64,000 nucleotides of DNA from Eumeta japonica (GCA_005406025.1 BGZK01000761.1:186001-250000); one strand, 5' to 3'. Shown: positions 23,671-35,499, numbered from the stretch's first letter. A program made the numbers and translations. Notes: generated from the letters alone by a model not told the origin.

Positions 23671-23842
23671 GTGGTGACGCGAACTTGTCTGGGTTCTCCG
23701 TGAGTAGTTTCTCTCGTGCTATGTCCGCTATGGGGCCGAGCACCACCACGGGTCGCACGAATCCCGGCTGCTTCAGCACGACGCGCTCGTATGCCGGAAA
23801 CTTGCTTATGCTGTCCGATAATACTACTTCGTCCCAGTGCTC
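23671..23842 (-). CDS. pyd: pyd exon: start of guanylate-kinase domain
   Basis: Encodes [20 protein letters not shown], then [28 protein letters not shown] and GPIADIARE mark the start of the ZO GUK domain; the residues where true guanylate kinases have GxxGxGKS are replaced by GPIADIA, so it is catalytically dead, as in the whole family. Acceptor 'gtgtacag', donor CCAC|GTGAGT. The single base left over is completed by the next exon to Gln. Confidence 0.95.
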
Positions 23843-24642
23843 CTGTACACAAAATTATCATAAAAAATAAATGGATATTTTTCAGCCGCTGAAAAATTAG
23901 TTTCTGATATTTAAGCATTTCATTCAATAATAGAAAAAAGAAAGAGATAAAGACAAAAGAGATCTATATTATAACAATCGCGTAATAACGCGAAAATCTG
24001 TCCGGGTTTTAAAAAAGTACCTTAGTTCAAAATAATCAACGACTGTTGCCGAACCATTTAAACTTACTTATTGATAAGTATGAATAAATACCTATGGATA
24101 AAACTCGTATATTATGTAATAATCTAAAAAATCTCGTCGAATATTGTAAATTAGGAATATAAGGTTCTAACGAAATATGCAGAAGTAAAATATCACGCAT
24201 ATAGACACAATGGTAAATATCTCAATTTTTTTTACTGCTTCTTACTTCATAGTAGGTAAAGTTAAAAAAAGGAATGTGATAAGATTATATTGAAACATAA
24301 TTATTAAACTTGAAATGTGACCATTAGGAGCCCCAAATAATAATTTCTTCCACAATATTCTGTTTTATAAATAAATATGACGAAACATGACATGATAATT
24401 TTTCGTTTTATATTTTTATTTTTTTTCTATACTAAAATTTAATTTGACAAATGTTATATGTAGTATGGTTTATTACTTAAAAAATATTCATTTACCAGCA
24501 TTAAATACAACAAGTATATATCTATATAAATTAACAGAAATTGTGGTACGCAAGTGTTTAATTGCATAATATTTTAAAATAAATAGGATTGTAAATAATC
24601 TGACAAAAAGCAGACAGCAACAAACATATTAAGAGAACAAAC

Positions 24643-24815
24643 CTTTCCAAGGCTCTTGCTTCTCCTGTGAGTAGATCTTCTGCGTCTGAAGAAGTTATGC
24701 TTGCCTTCACTGCCCGATAGCTCCTTTTTGGTAGCGTTGAATTGAGCAGTTGCCAATTCTTCTGCCCTCGCCTTATTAGGTATTATGCCCTTCTGCACTT
24801 CTTGATTATTGCGGC
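24643..24815 (-). CDS. pyd: pyd exon: SH3-GUK hinge
   Basis: Encodes the end of SH3 (GRNNQEVQKGIIPNKARAEE), then LATAQFNATKKELSGSEG and a very basic hinge, NFFRRRRSTHRRSKSLGK. GIIPNK is the invariant last strand of the ZO SH3 domain; the Arg/Ser hinge matches the FFRRRRSTHRRSKSL block of fly Pyd. Acceptor 'attttcag', donor GGAAAG|GTTTGT, phase 0. The hinge is a candidate calmodulin- or phosphorylation-regulated segment in MAGUKs. Confidence 0.95.
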
Positions 24816-25064
24816 CTGAAAATATGAACATGAATTCTTTGAGTATATCATCACAAACACAGACTTTCTTTTTAAAAATCATTAATATACCGAAAATGCA
24901 ATAAATGTGGGACTATAAGGTTAAATAATATTCGCCTACGCGTGAAAACAAAATTACGATCTAATCAAAACCAATTAATCAAAACAAATTAATTGAAAAT
25001 TATTTATAGAAACTTAAAACATTATTATTATTCTCAAAATACGGATCACTTCGAAGACCCTCAC

Positions 25065-25208
25065 CTATCCTGAAGACTTGCCAAGCTCCGACTGTGCCGT
25101 TGTGTAGGGTGTCCACGACGTGGAAAACGTCACCACTTCTGAAAGGCATCTCGCCGTCCGTCGGCTCCGTGTAGTGGAAGTGACTTTTTATATGAAACGA
25201 ATCACCCG
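25065..25208 (-). CDS. pyd: pyd exon: SH3 domain
   Basis: Encodes GDSFHIKSHFHYTEPTDGEM, then PFRSGDVFHVVDTLHNGTVG and AWQVFRI, the MAGUK-type SH3 body (SGDVFxVVDTLxNG, W at the binding shelf). Acceptor 'tctttcag', donor ATAG|GTGAGG. One base is taken from exon 26788-26920 and one is given to the hinge exon. SH3 packs against GUK in this family. Confidence 0.95.
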
Positions 25209-25497
25209 CTGAAAGAACAATTTCTTTGGTTAAAGTTAATTTATTTTCGATCGAACATTAAATTTTTCTATTTTGTAAATGAAGATGAATATTTATTTTT
25301 TTAAATTTAAATTGGCTTACACTACTAGGAGACGAAAATCAATAAGCACAGTCATTAATGAATAGGGATTGCCAATGGAAAGTAAGCTTTATCAGAGCAG
25401 TTCCGATCAGTGCTGACGAGAGCAGATGTTAGAGTAGTCACGTGCGCCGACTGAGAGAAAAGTGGACATATGGCGTTAAAGCCAGTTGATGGCTATG

Positions 25498-25860
25498 TGA
25501 TAATAATAATAATCCTTTATTCGACCCACAAAAAAAAATAAAAAGGGCGAGAAGTATAATATCTCAAAATTAACTTAACTAAGACATACAACATTTACAA
25601 ATTAAAAAAAAATAACAAAAAGCCAAAAGGGTGACCGACTCAGCGAAATGCTGCAGCCAGAGTCACAGCACTGATTTTCAGCTGGGCGCTGAAAACTTAA
25701 AATTAGTACTGATAACTGTACTAAATAGAAATTTTGTGCACACAAAATAAGGAGACAGTGCTAAGAACCTTTGGGCATTCTTAAGTCAGTAACAGTATAT
25801 AAACAGGTCGAAAGTAAACATATAATAAATAGAAAGTAAAATAATTCCACCTTCTTTCTT
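25498..25860 (-). mobile_element. retroelement 3' end with ATT tail
   Basis: On the minus strand a gaataaaggattattatta sequence ends in a short ATT run, like the 3' tail of a SINE or LINE. The body (agccaaaagggtgaccgact, gcagccagagtcacagc) has no open frame. It sits in the pyd intron between SH3 and PDZ3 exons. Confidence 0.4.
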
Positions 25861-26435
25861 TTTATTTCTAAAGTCTTCCCTTTCATAGTTATTAAGAGTA
25901 AGAATTTTTACAGCTGGTGACCAACAATGCCATCCATTTGCAGTGACAAAATGTACTTTTTTTTTATAGAGCGCTTGAAAGAGTGAGTTGATGGAAGTTT
26001 ACGCGATGCGGGTGGGATATTTTTTCATACTTTGGAGGCGGCATGCTTAAAACTGCCCCTAAATGCGGCGATTCGATGAATAGGAGTGATGAAACGAATA
26101 GAACGACTTGAAGAGGACCATGTAAGTTTCTCATATAAGAATGAGGGAAGCCTTGTTTGTGCAACGCCGAAAAGAAGAGCAGCAAAGTGGTAAAAGCGTC
26201 GAGAAACCGTATTTATCATCTCTGCCTTATTCAAAAACGGTGTCACATGGCTTCGAAGCCACACATTAAAACAAAACCTAACACAGGAATTAAAGGTTTA
26301 CTTTATGCACGAATGTGCGGTCTAAGCTATCCAAGCTGTATGGGACAAATAAAAAAATATATATCACCATATTTTTCCCATGGTGTTGTAACATTCAATT
26401 GTAAATTAGCGTATTTTAAAATTTGTGTTCGACAT

Positions 26436-26640
26436 CATGTCTGAGATCGGAATCTAAAGCAGTATCAGGATCGGAACATAAAACAACATCGAGATCAAAA
26501 TTTGGAGTCCGACCATGATCAAAATGACGAGTGTCCATACCAATAGAGGGACCAAATCCAAAAACGAAAACGAGACCAAAATGGAATGAGGATAATAAAT
26601 CGAGACTCGGAGAGGAACTATCAAAACTAGAACAAAAAAG
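26436..26640. repeat. imprecise six-base-periodic array, GA-rich on plus strand
   Basis: Repeated gatcggaa-, gagatcaaaat-, gagaccaaaatgg-type blocks at roughly 6- and 12-base spacing. It is the complementary-strand version of the arrays at 37262-37400 and 44310-44565. Confidence 0.5.
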
Positions 26641-26787
26641 ATGAAAAAATGAAGGAATTTATTGCATGTAAAGTTTCTAACGGCCAGCTTGTACCATAAT
26701 AAAAGCAAATCATAGACTGAGTTAATTCAATCACCTCGGCTAGATTGGCTTGAAAGTAAAATCCGATGTTAAAATTATAGTACTAAC

Positions 26788-26920
26788 GCATTTGTCCGCT
26801 GACTACCGCGTTGTACTGGTCGGGCGAATGTTGAACTATAAGGTCGATGCGTTCTTGAAGGCTCAACAGGAACAAGACAGCTTCTTCTCGCGTCACACCT
26901 TTCATTTCCATCTCGTTAAC
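26788..26920 (-). CDS. pyd: pyd exon: end of PDZ3
   Basis: Encodes VNEMEMKGVTREEAVLFLLS, then LQERIDLIVQHSPDQYNAVV. TREEAVLFLLSL is the last helix and strand of ZO PDZ3. Acceptor 'ttgacag'; the donor reads ATGC|GTTAGT, weaker than usual but confirmed by phase with the SH3 exon. Confidence 0.93.
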
Positions 26921-27825
26921 CTGTCAAATTTAACGTGAAATTTTCTTCAATTACAATTCACAAAAATAATACATTTTAAGCATTTGAGTTATATGTATAT
27001 AAATATGTATACATTTGTAACGTCGCATCGCAATATAACTATTATAAGTTATCATTTGTTAGATTGTTAATCGAAACATGTGATCAACTAATATTATTAA
27101 AACATAAGAATATCGTATAAAATATGTGATGACTTATTTTACAACTTAATGTAACTCCCATAAGTTTCAAAAGAATGAAGCAACAATGTCGTATACTTTA
27201 GTTAGTCTTTTTATAAATAGCCAAATTGCGAAAGACTTGATTTTGCTGACAAATTAGTGTTAATCACGATAATAATGAACCATGGAGATGGACAAGTTGC
27301 GTACTTTTAGCCGTCACTATCGCATATGAACATATGATTGTTTTAATGAAGCTCCTTAGTAAGTGTATGGTGAAATAGAGCGAATTGCATTATACATGGA
27401 TGAGATTAGAAGAATAAATTACGTTGTATCAGATACTGCTTAGGCACTAGATTCGATTTTTTTTAATGTTTAGAACATCGTTGACAATGTTTATTTTTGA
27501 CTGTTTCACACCAACAATCTAATAGTACTAATTTGACATTCATTATTGTCCATGAAGGATTCAATATAACTGAATCGATTTCTTAAATATTTCAAAATAA
27601 TTTTTTTTCTTCCATTTAGGTAGATGGTAAATCGACGTCAACGACCAAGCGTAAAGCTTTTTTCTTTTTTTTTCATTTTAAATAATCTGTTTTACCGATG
27701 ATAAAAAACATTTAAACAATTCCGAAACACAACAAAAAAATTTGCTTAGTATCTATTGATCGTTTTTACATATATTGATAAGGTAATGTGAACACATTAC
27801 ACGTACGTAAACGGATCAAACTAAC
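26921..27825. other. pyd intron
   Basis: AT-rich intron inside PDZ3, about 0.9 kb. Nothing recognised. Confidence 0.6.
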
Positions 27826-27973
27826 TTTCAGTATTTTGTCGGCCGGTTGTAAGCCCTGAAGCGCGGCTGGACTGGCAGGCTGTACCCCAGACACGAACAC
27901 GCCGGAGCGGTTGCCGCCGCAAAGCCTTAGTCCCACGCTGCCCTCTTTTTGGAAGCTGATGAGACGCGGTTCG
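27826..27973 (-). CDS. pyd: pyd exon: PDZ3 core
   Basis: Encodes [20 protein letters not shown], then [20 protein letters not shown] and [19 protein letters not shown] is the carboxylate-binding loop of PDZ3. The acceptor that keeps the frame is the GAG at 27975/27974 (joining ...KPP to EPR as in fly Pyd). A closer TAG four bases upstream is out of phase. Donor CTGAAA|GTTAGT, phase 0. Confidence 0.93.
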
Positions 27974-28122
27974 CTCCCTAACGAGTGCAAAGAAGCGAAT
28001 ATGAAACTTTCAATTACAGTGTATAACTTCTACTTGTAACGAACCGTTATTACGTTAATTTTATAATACCAAATATCTTTAAAATCTTTGATGGGACAGA
28101 TTAAAGAAGTTCCGTTACTTAC

Positions 28123-28189
28123 GGTGGCTTGTTCCTTTGATTGGCCATTCCATCTTCCTCATAAATCTGTCTTCTAGTACTGTAGTAAT
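28123..28189 (-). CDS. pyd: pyd exon: linker before PDZ3 (DYYSTRRQIYEE)
   Basis: 67-bp exon encoding DYYSTRRQIYEEDGMANQRN then KPP. It matches the YYTSRRQLYEE...KPPEPR region I recall from fly Pyd. Acceptor 'ctttttag', donor CCACC|GTAAGT. It needs one G from the preceding exon; both the PDZ2 exon and the 29252-29407 exon end with a single G, so the latter can be skipped in frame. Confidence 0.88.
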
Positions 28190-28499
28190 CTAAAAAGGAA
28201 TTAAGATTTATTAGTATTACAATAGGCATTATTAAAACAAAGTTACTAATAGTTTTTTTTTTTTTAATAAAATATAGCCTATTTTAAGGAAATAATTCTT
28301 TTACATTTCAATCTTGCTTTGAACTTACATTTCGTTTTTAATTTATTTCAATAACGACATCATTATCGGCACAATGTTATAGTTGTTTCTCAATGAGGAA
28401 AATGAATTGCCATACGACAAATGCGTGGCGTGTCAACTTCAGGTTTTAATTTTCATATCTCTAAATGTTAGTTTTCTTTACTATTTATACTAACTATCT

Positions 28500-28662
28500 C
28501 AGGGCCGGACCGTGAGTTAAGGGGACCCTGGGCTAATACTACTTAGGGGCCCACATATTTTTTCGCATATCATCTATTTTCGACTGACTTAACTTAGCCG
28601 GGGGCCCCTTGAATCCACGGGGCCATTGAATCCAAAAGCCATATGGTAGATCCGGCCTTAAA
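28500..28662. mobile_element. possible short hAT-like MITE
   Basis: Left end tcagggccggaccgt and right end gatccggcctta form short inverted ends, with aggggcccac and ggggccccttg blocks inside. The CAGGGCCGG start is common in hAT-type non-autonomous elements. Target duplication not established. Confidence 0.35.
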
Positions 28663-29251
28663 TTATCGTGATAATTTTGATCACAAATTTTGATAATTGA
28701 ATGGTCGGCTCTCTTATATCAACAATAATTTTATCAAAGCTCATTCTGGCAGCTGTTGGACGGTTGTTAGTTTAATAGTTATGAAAATTTCCGTTTAGGA
28801 AACATTTTTTTTTTCATATAGAAACAAAACAATGTATGGTGAAAGAAAGGCAAAAATTGTTTTTTTTTTTTTCATATCAGTAACACTTAGGCTTTTTTTT
28901 TTTCATTAGAAACTCTATTCCTCAAAATTATTGTCAACCAGCAGCTTTTTTGTTCCTGACCAATTCCAAATTCGCAGATAGTGCATAAAACAAATGAGAG
29001 TAAATATTTTTTTAAAAATATTACTAATCTACATACTTTACAATTTCATTTTCCATACCTTGTACGCATGATCCCACAATTATAATTAACTAAAATGCTT
29101 TAAGTAAAAAAAAATAACTCTATAATATTGTTTATATTTTAGGTACACCATTAGCTCAAAATTGCGAGTTCAAATGTTAAATTAAGGTTCTTCGAATGAA
29201 GGACACGAAGGAAAAACATTACACATGGTCTGAATGAAGATCTTTAGTAAT

Positions 29252-29407
29252 CTTCATTTCTAGGGGGCGGCGGCCTAGGGGGCTGGTCGTGGTCCGGGGA
29301 CAGAGGGCCGCGCCGGAGGTCGCCGGCCGGCGCGCCTCCTCGCACCGGCCCCGCCACGTACAAATTCTGGCCACTACTCGAATATGGCGATGACAAGGGA
29401 TCCGCAC
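29252..29407 (-). CDS. pyd: pyd linker exon with non-canonical 3' end
   Basis: Encodes ADPLSSPYSSSGQNLYVAGP, then VRGGAPAGDLRRGPLSPDHD and QPPRPPPPRNED. GC-rich, with a good acceptor ('ttttttaag'), and in phase with the PDZ2 exon. If it ends after the G of GAA-G to join DYYSTRR, the intron would begin with AT (attactaaag), not GT; reading on gives Tyr then stop at 29244. The exon can be skipped in frame. It may use a non-canonical donor, be a truncating terminal exon, or carry a mutated donor. The coding nature is clear; the 3' boundary is not. Confidence 0.7.
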
Positions 29408-29960
29408 CTTAAAAAAAAATAGAAAACTTTGATTAATCTTTATTCACAAAATGAAATTAAATACGATATCCGTGTAATTTTTATTAATTGTAGTCTCTTT
29501 TGTACGTAAAAGAAAAAGAGAGTATTGAAAAAGTGGAAGAATATTGAAAATATAGAACAGTGTTGTTTTAAAATAAAAGCGATAGGAAGAAAAAGTATAA
29601 AAAACCGAAAAAAAAAACTTTTTAACAAAAAACAAATACAAGTATGAAAAAAAGTTGTAACAGAACATTAAAACACAGATTGTAAAATTAAACCAAAAAT
29701 TTGCAGGTAATGCATGGACAATCTGTTAAATCTCGCTCTTTTTTATTCTGGTGCCACTCGCCGTAAATTATATCATTGGAATATGTACCTCTTAGAACTC
29801 TGAATATACTTATCATTGTTTTTCATCTCGAGTTATACTCGAAACACACTACAGAGGTAGAGAAAGATATATAGCCCTAATAAACTAGATCAACTCAAAT
29901 TAGATTTAATGTACTTATTCTGTTGTTGTTTATTAAAAAAAATGTTAAATCTCTAATTAC

Positions 29961-30230
29961 CAATGGTATTATAGTTGTTTTGGTAGTTGCCATTTGACAC
30001 GGTCTCTTCCCTTATCAGCTCCCTGGTGACTGTTAAATTGAGGCGGTCTTTGCAGGACTCGATTAATTTCCTGGCTTCCTTGAGGGTCATCGCATCAGTG
30101 ACAGCCGTGTTGTTGATCCTCGCCACGACGTCGCCTTCGCACAGACCTTGGCCTGCCTGGTTGAGCTGTTCCCTCGCCCTCAGGGTCAGCTCTTTTATGT
30201 ACAGCTTGCAGCCGAGAACGATACCGAAAT
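29961..30230 (-). CDS. pyd: pyd exon: PDZ2
   Basis: 90 codons: DFGIVLGCKLYIKELTLRAR, then a segment ending LCEGDVVARINNTAVTDAMT and LKEARKLIESCKDRLNLTVT. This is a full PDZ domain of the ZO PDZ2 type, which in vertebrates forms domain-swapped dimers. The end of the exon is Asn/Tyr-rich (NGNYQNNYNTI). Acceptor 'cctttcag', donor ATTG|GTAATT. Confidence 0.95.
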
Positions 30231-30447
30231 CTGAAAGGGATGTCAGTTGGGCAATTCAAGATTTGTCGATATATTAATGAATATTTCGAATTTTATCCAT
30301 GAACATAAATTTGTTATTGGTACATCGTCCATATTGTAAACGTTTTAAACATTTAACACGGAAACAAAATAAAGAAAAATAATTAATCGAGTATTACTAT
30401 AAATTATTAGTTTAATTGAAAATAGAATTTAATATATTTAAATAATA

Positions 30448-31074
30448 CAGTAGAACCTCGACAACTCAAACCTCGGTAACTTAAAAACCTCTATAGCTTC
30501 AAAAAATAATATGTTCCCTTCCCATCAGAGCCCAAAACCTCTATAACTTAAAATACGCAACCTCTATAACTTAAATAAGTAATCTCTGTATTGGCCCTCA
30601 GTAACTTAAAGAAATGTTTCCACAACCTCTATAACATAAAATTGTTTGTCAATGAGTCATTTTGAAAGAGTGTGCAAAAAAAAAGGTTTCGGTATTTATT
30701 GCTTGCACGTGTTCACTAGTTAAATTGTTAACGTAAACAATACATGTCACCTATTGTTTGCTTCTTCGAAATTCTTTAAAGCTTTGCGGCGGTTAACCTT
30801 AAGACATAAGTAAGCCTTGGATCATAATTTTTTGATCATTGTCCTAGAAACATCGCTTTACTTACTGTGTGATAAAACTGGCTTAAAATGAGTTCAAAAA
30901 GAAAATTAACAACACTTACATACGCTGATAAAGGGTGGAACAAGGGTACATACATATGTACATACCTACCTCTATATTAACCTATCCCTAACATAAACCC
31001 TTGATAACTTAAAACCTCTTTAACTTAAAATATTTTGCGTTTCCCTTGGACTTTAACTTATCGAGGTTTAAGTG
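30448..31074 (+). mobile_element. internally deleted Tigger/pogo-like DNA transposon
   Basis: Ends CAGTAGAACCTCGACAACTC and (inverted) CACTTAAACCTCGATAAGTT, each next to a TA dinucleotide (30446-30447, 31075-31076), as expected for the Tc1/mariner-pogo superfamily. Subterminal repeats of 'acctctataacttaaa' occur on both sides. From about 30889 an ATG frame reads MSSKRKLTTLTYADKG, resembling the N-terminus of Tigger/Jerky transposases, then breaks off, so most of the transposase is deleted. Located in the intron between PDZ1 and PDZ2 exons. Confidence 0.75.
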
Positions 31075-31562
31075 TATAAGATTATTTATTTAACGATTGC
31101 GAAAAGATATTGTTTTAAGCGCGTGAGTATCATTTCGTCATTTTGATCCTAATTTGAACGTTTTAAATAATCGAAGCTTTTTTTTTCTAGATTTTTGTTC
31201 ATTCTACGAACAGTGTCTCTAGACAATATAATTCCACGAATGAAATTGTCGTCAATATGAATTGACTTAGCTAATCAAAATGGGTTGTCCCTTTATGGAA
31301 AACACACATTCTTAAAGTATTACACTATAGCGTAGCTTTCATTAGGAATCTTTGCATTAATCGTCACGCTAGGCGAACAATTCGAAAGTTCCCACCAACA
31401 CCACACCTCGTATCTGGACCAATGATATTTGTATAAATATTTCTATATTATAATGTCCTATAACATGGGTTGTATATGTCATAACTGAAGGCGATAAACT
31501 AAATAAATACTTAGTCCGAAAATGAATAAATATCAATTTTTATTCGAACTGTTGATACAGAC

Positions 31563-31750
31563 CTTCCTTCTTCCCGTTCCTGGCGAGCGCCACCTTGATG
31601 GTGGTGGGCGCGGTGGGCGGGGGCGCGGGCGCTCGCCGGCGCACCACCAGCGCCACGGCGGCGCCCGACTCGCGCAGCACCTGCACCGCGCGCGCGTACT
31701 CCACGTTCTCCAGCGAGATACCGTTCACCGACACGATGCGGTCGTTCACT
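31563..31750 (-). CDS. pyd: pyd exon: second half of PDZ1 and basic linker
   Basis: Encodes VNDRIVSVNGISLENVEYAR, then AVQVLRESGAAVALVVRRR, a Pro/Ala linker and KVALARNGKKE leading into PDZ2. VNDRIVSVNG...LENVEYA is the PDZ1 signature of ZO proteins. Very GC-rich at third codon positions compared with the flanking introns. Acceptor 'tttccag', donor GGAAG|GTCTGT; both phases fit. Confidence 0.95.
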
Positions 31751-32246
31751 CTGGAAATTTAAAACGTTTCAAATTCGGAATGCGAATTTAAATAAGGTGA
31801 GTGGGTATTACCAGGAAAAAAAAAGGAGAAACGTCCTGCTTAATGTCCTCAGCTCGTATTAAAGTTTTCATAGACAAGCTTAAAATGCAAAAATTAAATT
31901 ATTAATTCCGTATTTCTAATAATCGAAATGTGAGGAATATGTATTGAAACAATCAAAAAACAAATTTGAAAAAAATGATAAGATAATACAGAAAAATTTA
32001 AATTCATATACATTTTGATACATTAAAAAAAAATCATATTTTATAAGCTTTTCATAAATATTTTGTTATGTGATATTGTTTTCAGCCGTATCGATTTTTA
32101 TGTTTCATACTCAGAACTGTATTGTAAAAGATTTGTTCAGTTGTGTTTGAAAATATTATCAACACAAATAAACATAATTTTCGATAACATTTTTGTCCAC
32201 GTACTAGATATATCCGCCACTTGAAAATCTCGAAGCTAAAACATAC

Positions 32247-32422
32247 TGCAATTTATCCTCGGCGGGCCCCCCGAGCAGCACGTCCGAGATGGCGATGGAG
32301 GGGTCGCCGCTGGCGAAGTGCGGGTTGTCGCGCCCGCCGGACACCGCGATGCCGAAACCGTAGCCGGCCACGCGGTTCAGGCGCACGCGGTGCGTCTCCC
32401 AGCCGCCGCTCCTCTCCGTCGT
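32247..32422 (-). CDS. pyd: pyd exon: first half of PDZ1
   Basis: Encodes [20 protein letters not shown], then [20 protein letters not shown] and [34 protein letters not shown] is the peptide-binding loop of PDZ1, nearly identical across ZO proteins. Acceptor 'atccgcag'; donor TTGCA|GTATGT. It starts in phase 0, so the upstream (initiator) exon must end on a codon boundary. This is the most 5' exon I can assign with certainty. Confidence 0.95.
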
Positions 32423-32869
32423 CTGCGGATAGAGTCGTGATTAGAAAAAAAAAAACGGCCGACCGAGCTTTGCTCGCCGTCTTCAAGGGCGAAGTTGATT
32501 ATGTTCATTTTCGACAAGAAATAGTTATATACGGAATATACATATATCACATAATATGAAATATTTACCTGGGTATTTTATTTACATGCTATCTACTAGT
32601 GATGGCTAATCGCTGTTATGAACCGATAACGTCGCAACAACGTGATCAACTCAGAATTCTAAGAGATGGCATTACAAAGAAACGTCAAAAATTTTTTCCT
32701 ATCTTATTTTGCCAGGACAGACATCTATGGGTGTCTGTCCTGTTCTATATTTAGAAAAACTTGAAATGCAAAAATTTTACTAAAGTATTTTAGATCGATA
32801 TCGTTTGATCTGTTTCCGAAATACTCATGTATAAATTATTATATAAATGCAAGAATAGCTCACTTAAAC

Positions 32870-32925
32870 GTACCTAGGATAAGGATTCCGGTTTTGCCAT
32901 TTAGGCTCGGAACCTTAAAAAATTT
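32870..32925. repeat. repeat end block
   Basis: aaggattccggttttgccat then ggctcggaaccttaaaaa, near-identical to the block at 23600-23635. Confidence 0.55.
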
Positions 32926-33808
32926 AAAACAGAGTATGAAAGTTCTAACTGCGCGATTAACTTAATTATCACAACTACAACCAGAATATTTATGTGTAAA
33001 TAACTAAGTAACTTGGTCAAAGTGCTGGAGAAGTAACATTGAATATTATGACCATCGTCCGCCCACGTGTTGACAAAATTCAAAATTCAAAATATCTTTA
33101 TTTCATAGGTTACAAAATAACACTTGAAATACGTCATCATTTTTTGTGAATTTACACTTTACTGCTCGTTCGGAAGGCAGTTTTCCCTCAAGAAGAACGA
33201 GCAAGAAACTTAAGGGTAGCTCTTTTCTAATTTGCACATACATAACCAAAACAAATACAAAACAAATTAGGAATGACACAGCCCGGTAAGAGGTCGAGCC
33301 GCTTATGCCCATTGATTTTGTCTTCTAAATATTCAGAAATTGCATAGTACCCTTTTTTACTGAGTGATTGTTTAATAACACTCTTAAATTTATGTAGGGG
33401 TAAATCTTGTATATCTACAGGAACCTTATTGAATAGGCGCACACAGAGCCCTCTGAATGAATTTGAGACTTTACTTAGTCGACTAACATGTGAATTCAGT
33501 TTATTTTTATTTCTGGTATTGAGATTATGTCGACTACTATTTCTTTTAAACATTTCTAAATTTTTTTTTACATATAATAAATTTTCATAAATGAATTGAG
33601 ATGCCAGGGTTAAAATTCCAATTTCCTTAAACTTATTTCTAAGGGATGTACGAGGTCCGAGCTTGTAAATTGCGCGAACGGCCCGCTTCTGCAACACGAA
33701 AATTTTCTGAATATCCGGGCGTTTCCCAGAGCAAGATACCATACGACATTAGACTATGGAAACAGCCAAAATAAACCAATCTGGCAGTTTCGACATCCGA
33801 TAAATTTC

Positions 33809-35082
33809 TCATTTTTTGACAGCATAGGCGGCAGAGCTAAGCCTTTTCGCCAACTTACTTATATGAGGACCCCATTGAAGCCTGTCATCTAAAGTAATTC
33901 CTAGGAACACTGTAGAATTAACAAACTCCAATTCTTTGTTACGTACTGAAATAGTTCCAGATCCATGTCTTACATTTGGAAGTGAGAATCTTATACATTT
34001 TGTTTTCATTTCATTAAGAAGTAAGTTATTTGCAGTAAACCATTTCTCTACCTTAGAGATAGCATTGTTCACATCGTCATAAGTAGGCTGTCGTCTTTTA
34101 ACTTTGAATAACAAAGAAGTATCATCTGCAAACAATACTATCTCATGAGCATCCTTAACAAGGCTAGGCAAATCATTTATGTAGACTAAAAGAAAGGGAC
34201 CAAGAATTGATCCCTGCGGTACACCCATGTGAACTATGGATCCAGACGATTTCTTACCATTGACATCAACCCTCTGAACCCTGTTACTCAAATACGACTT
34301 CAGAAGGTCGAGTGCCCGGCCTGTTACTCCATAGTGACGTAGTTTCCCGATCAGAGTTTCATGATGAACACAATCAAAAGCCTTGGAGATCGCAAAATAT
34401 GCTAATTGCATCTCGCGAATCCTCCCAGGCTCCAAAAATATGTTGCACAAGCTCAACGCCAGCATCGATTGTTGAGCGACCCGAGTAAAACCGAATTGTT
34501 TATTTGACATTAATTTATTGGTATAAAATGTGCTAACAACTGCTTTAGGATTAATTTTTCGAATATTTTGCTAAGTGACGGTAGTATAGATATGGGTCTA
34601 AAGTTATTGGGGCTTGATGCACTACCGCCTTTAAATAATGGAATTACTTTACTATCTTTCATCAAATCGGGAAACACGCCATCATCTAAACACTTATTAA
34701 AGATAAACGCCAAATGCGGCGCAATATAATCTATAATTGAGTTTACAATTATAATAGAAAGACCATGAATGTCAGCAGTTCTCTTCATGTCTAGAGATTT
34801 AAACGTTTTGATAACTTCTTCAGAACTAACATGTTTAAATTTAAATTCCAAATTAATATCACAAATCGAACTATTATTCCTCAGTAATGATTCGGCAAGA
34901 GCGGGAGATGAGTTAAGAGAACTCGTAGTGAAAACAGGAATGTCAGTAAAGAACGTTTCAAAGGCCTTAGCAACCTCCGTGTCTTCATTCAAGGTTTTGT
35001 CATCTAACTTAAGTTTAAAGTCAATAACTCGGCTCCTAATTTTTCCAGTCTCGTTCTTTATGACACCCCAAGTCGTTTTCAT
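33809..35082 (-). pseudogene. LINE reverse transcriptase, split frames
   Basis: The first part, 35082-34510, carries the finger motifs (VIPLFKGG, FRPISILPSLSKIFEKL). The second, 34510-33809, carries the palm (AFDCVHH, VPQGSILGP, LFADDTSLLF). The frames meet at 34510, where one change separates them. The catalytic Asp pair is kept. A thumb-like segment continues at 33742-33227 in another frame. Confidence 0.88.
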
Positions 35083-35499
35083 AACATTATTACTATTTTT
35101 ATTTTACTATTTATGTGTTTGGCTTTAGCCGCGATGCAAACACGTTTAAAATTTTGAGTATTTTGTTATATATTTGGCAAAACTCTCGCTATTATTAAAA
35201 GTCCTCTCGTCATAAAGCTCATACAGTCTTCTTCTACTTTTATAAATTCCCACTGTTGCCCAATCGCTAAATGACAATTTTTATTTATTTTAACATTTTC
35301 ACTTTAAATACATTATCATATTCCATTTTATCATGTTAAACATTAAATTATACATCTTATTGGAATCATCACAGCACTGAAACTCCGGAACTCTCCGTAT
35401 GATATTTTCTCTAAATTGAATAAGGCGCTTTTCGTTCACCGGTACACAAATTATGTTTCTTTTAAGATTTTTGTCAACCGATATTCCAAAAGACACAAA

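Larger units (their letters stand above)
1120..32422 (-). other. pyd: polychaetoid (ZO-1) gene, 25 recognised exons, 3' end outside window
   Basis: Gene-level entry for a MAGUK scaffold of cell-cell junctions, the insect orthologue of vertebrate tight-junction protein ZO-1. The domain order seen is PDZ1-PDZ2-PDZ3-SH3-GUK, then a long Pro/Ser/Tyr-rich tail and the start of ZU5, which is the ZO family architecture. I placed splice sites from GT/AG signals and checked that the codon phase left by each exon is completed by the next; it is for all junctions except those of exons 29252-29407 and 18969-19846. Summed coding exons, without the 18969-19846 exon, give about 6.2 kb, or about 2,070 codons. 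The initiator exon is not certain (candidate at 39717-39764) and the rest of ZU5 is beyond position 1. ZO proteins bind claudin-like or adhesion receptors through PDZ domains and link them to actin; that role is family knowledge. Confidence 0.95.

Noticed and set aside
29440..29668. Phe/Leu/Tyr-rich frames that look like membrane segments
   Set aside because: Produced by A/T-rich intron sequence read as aaa/ttt codons.
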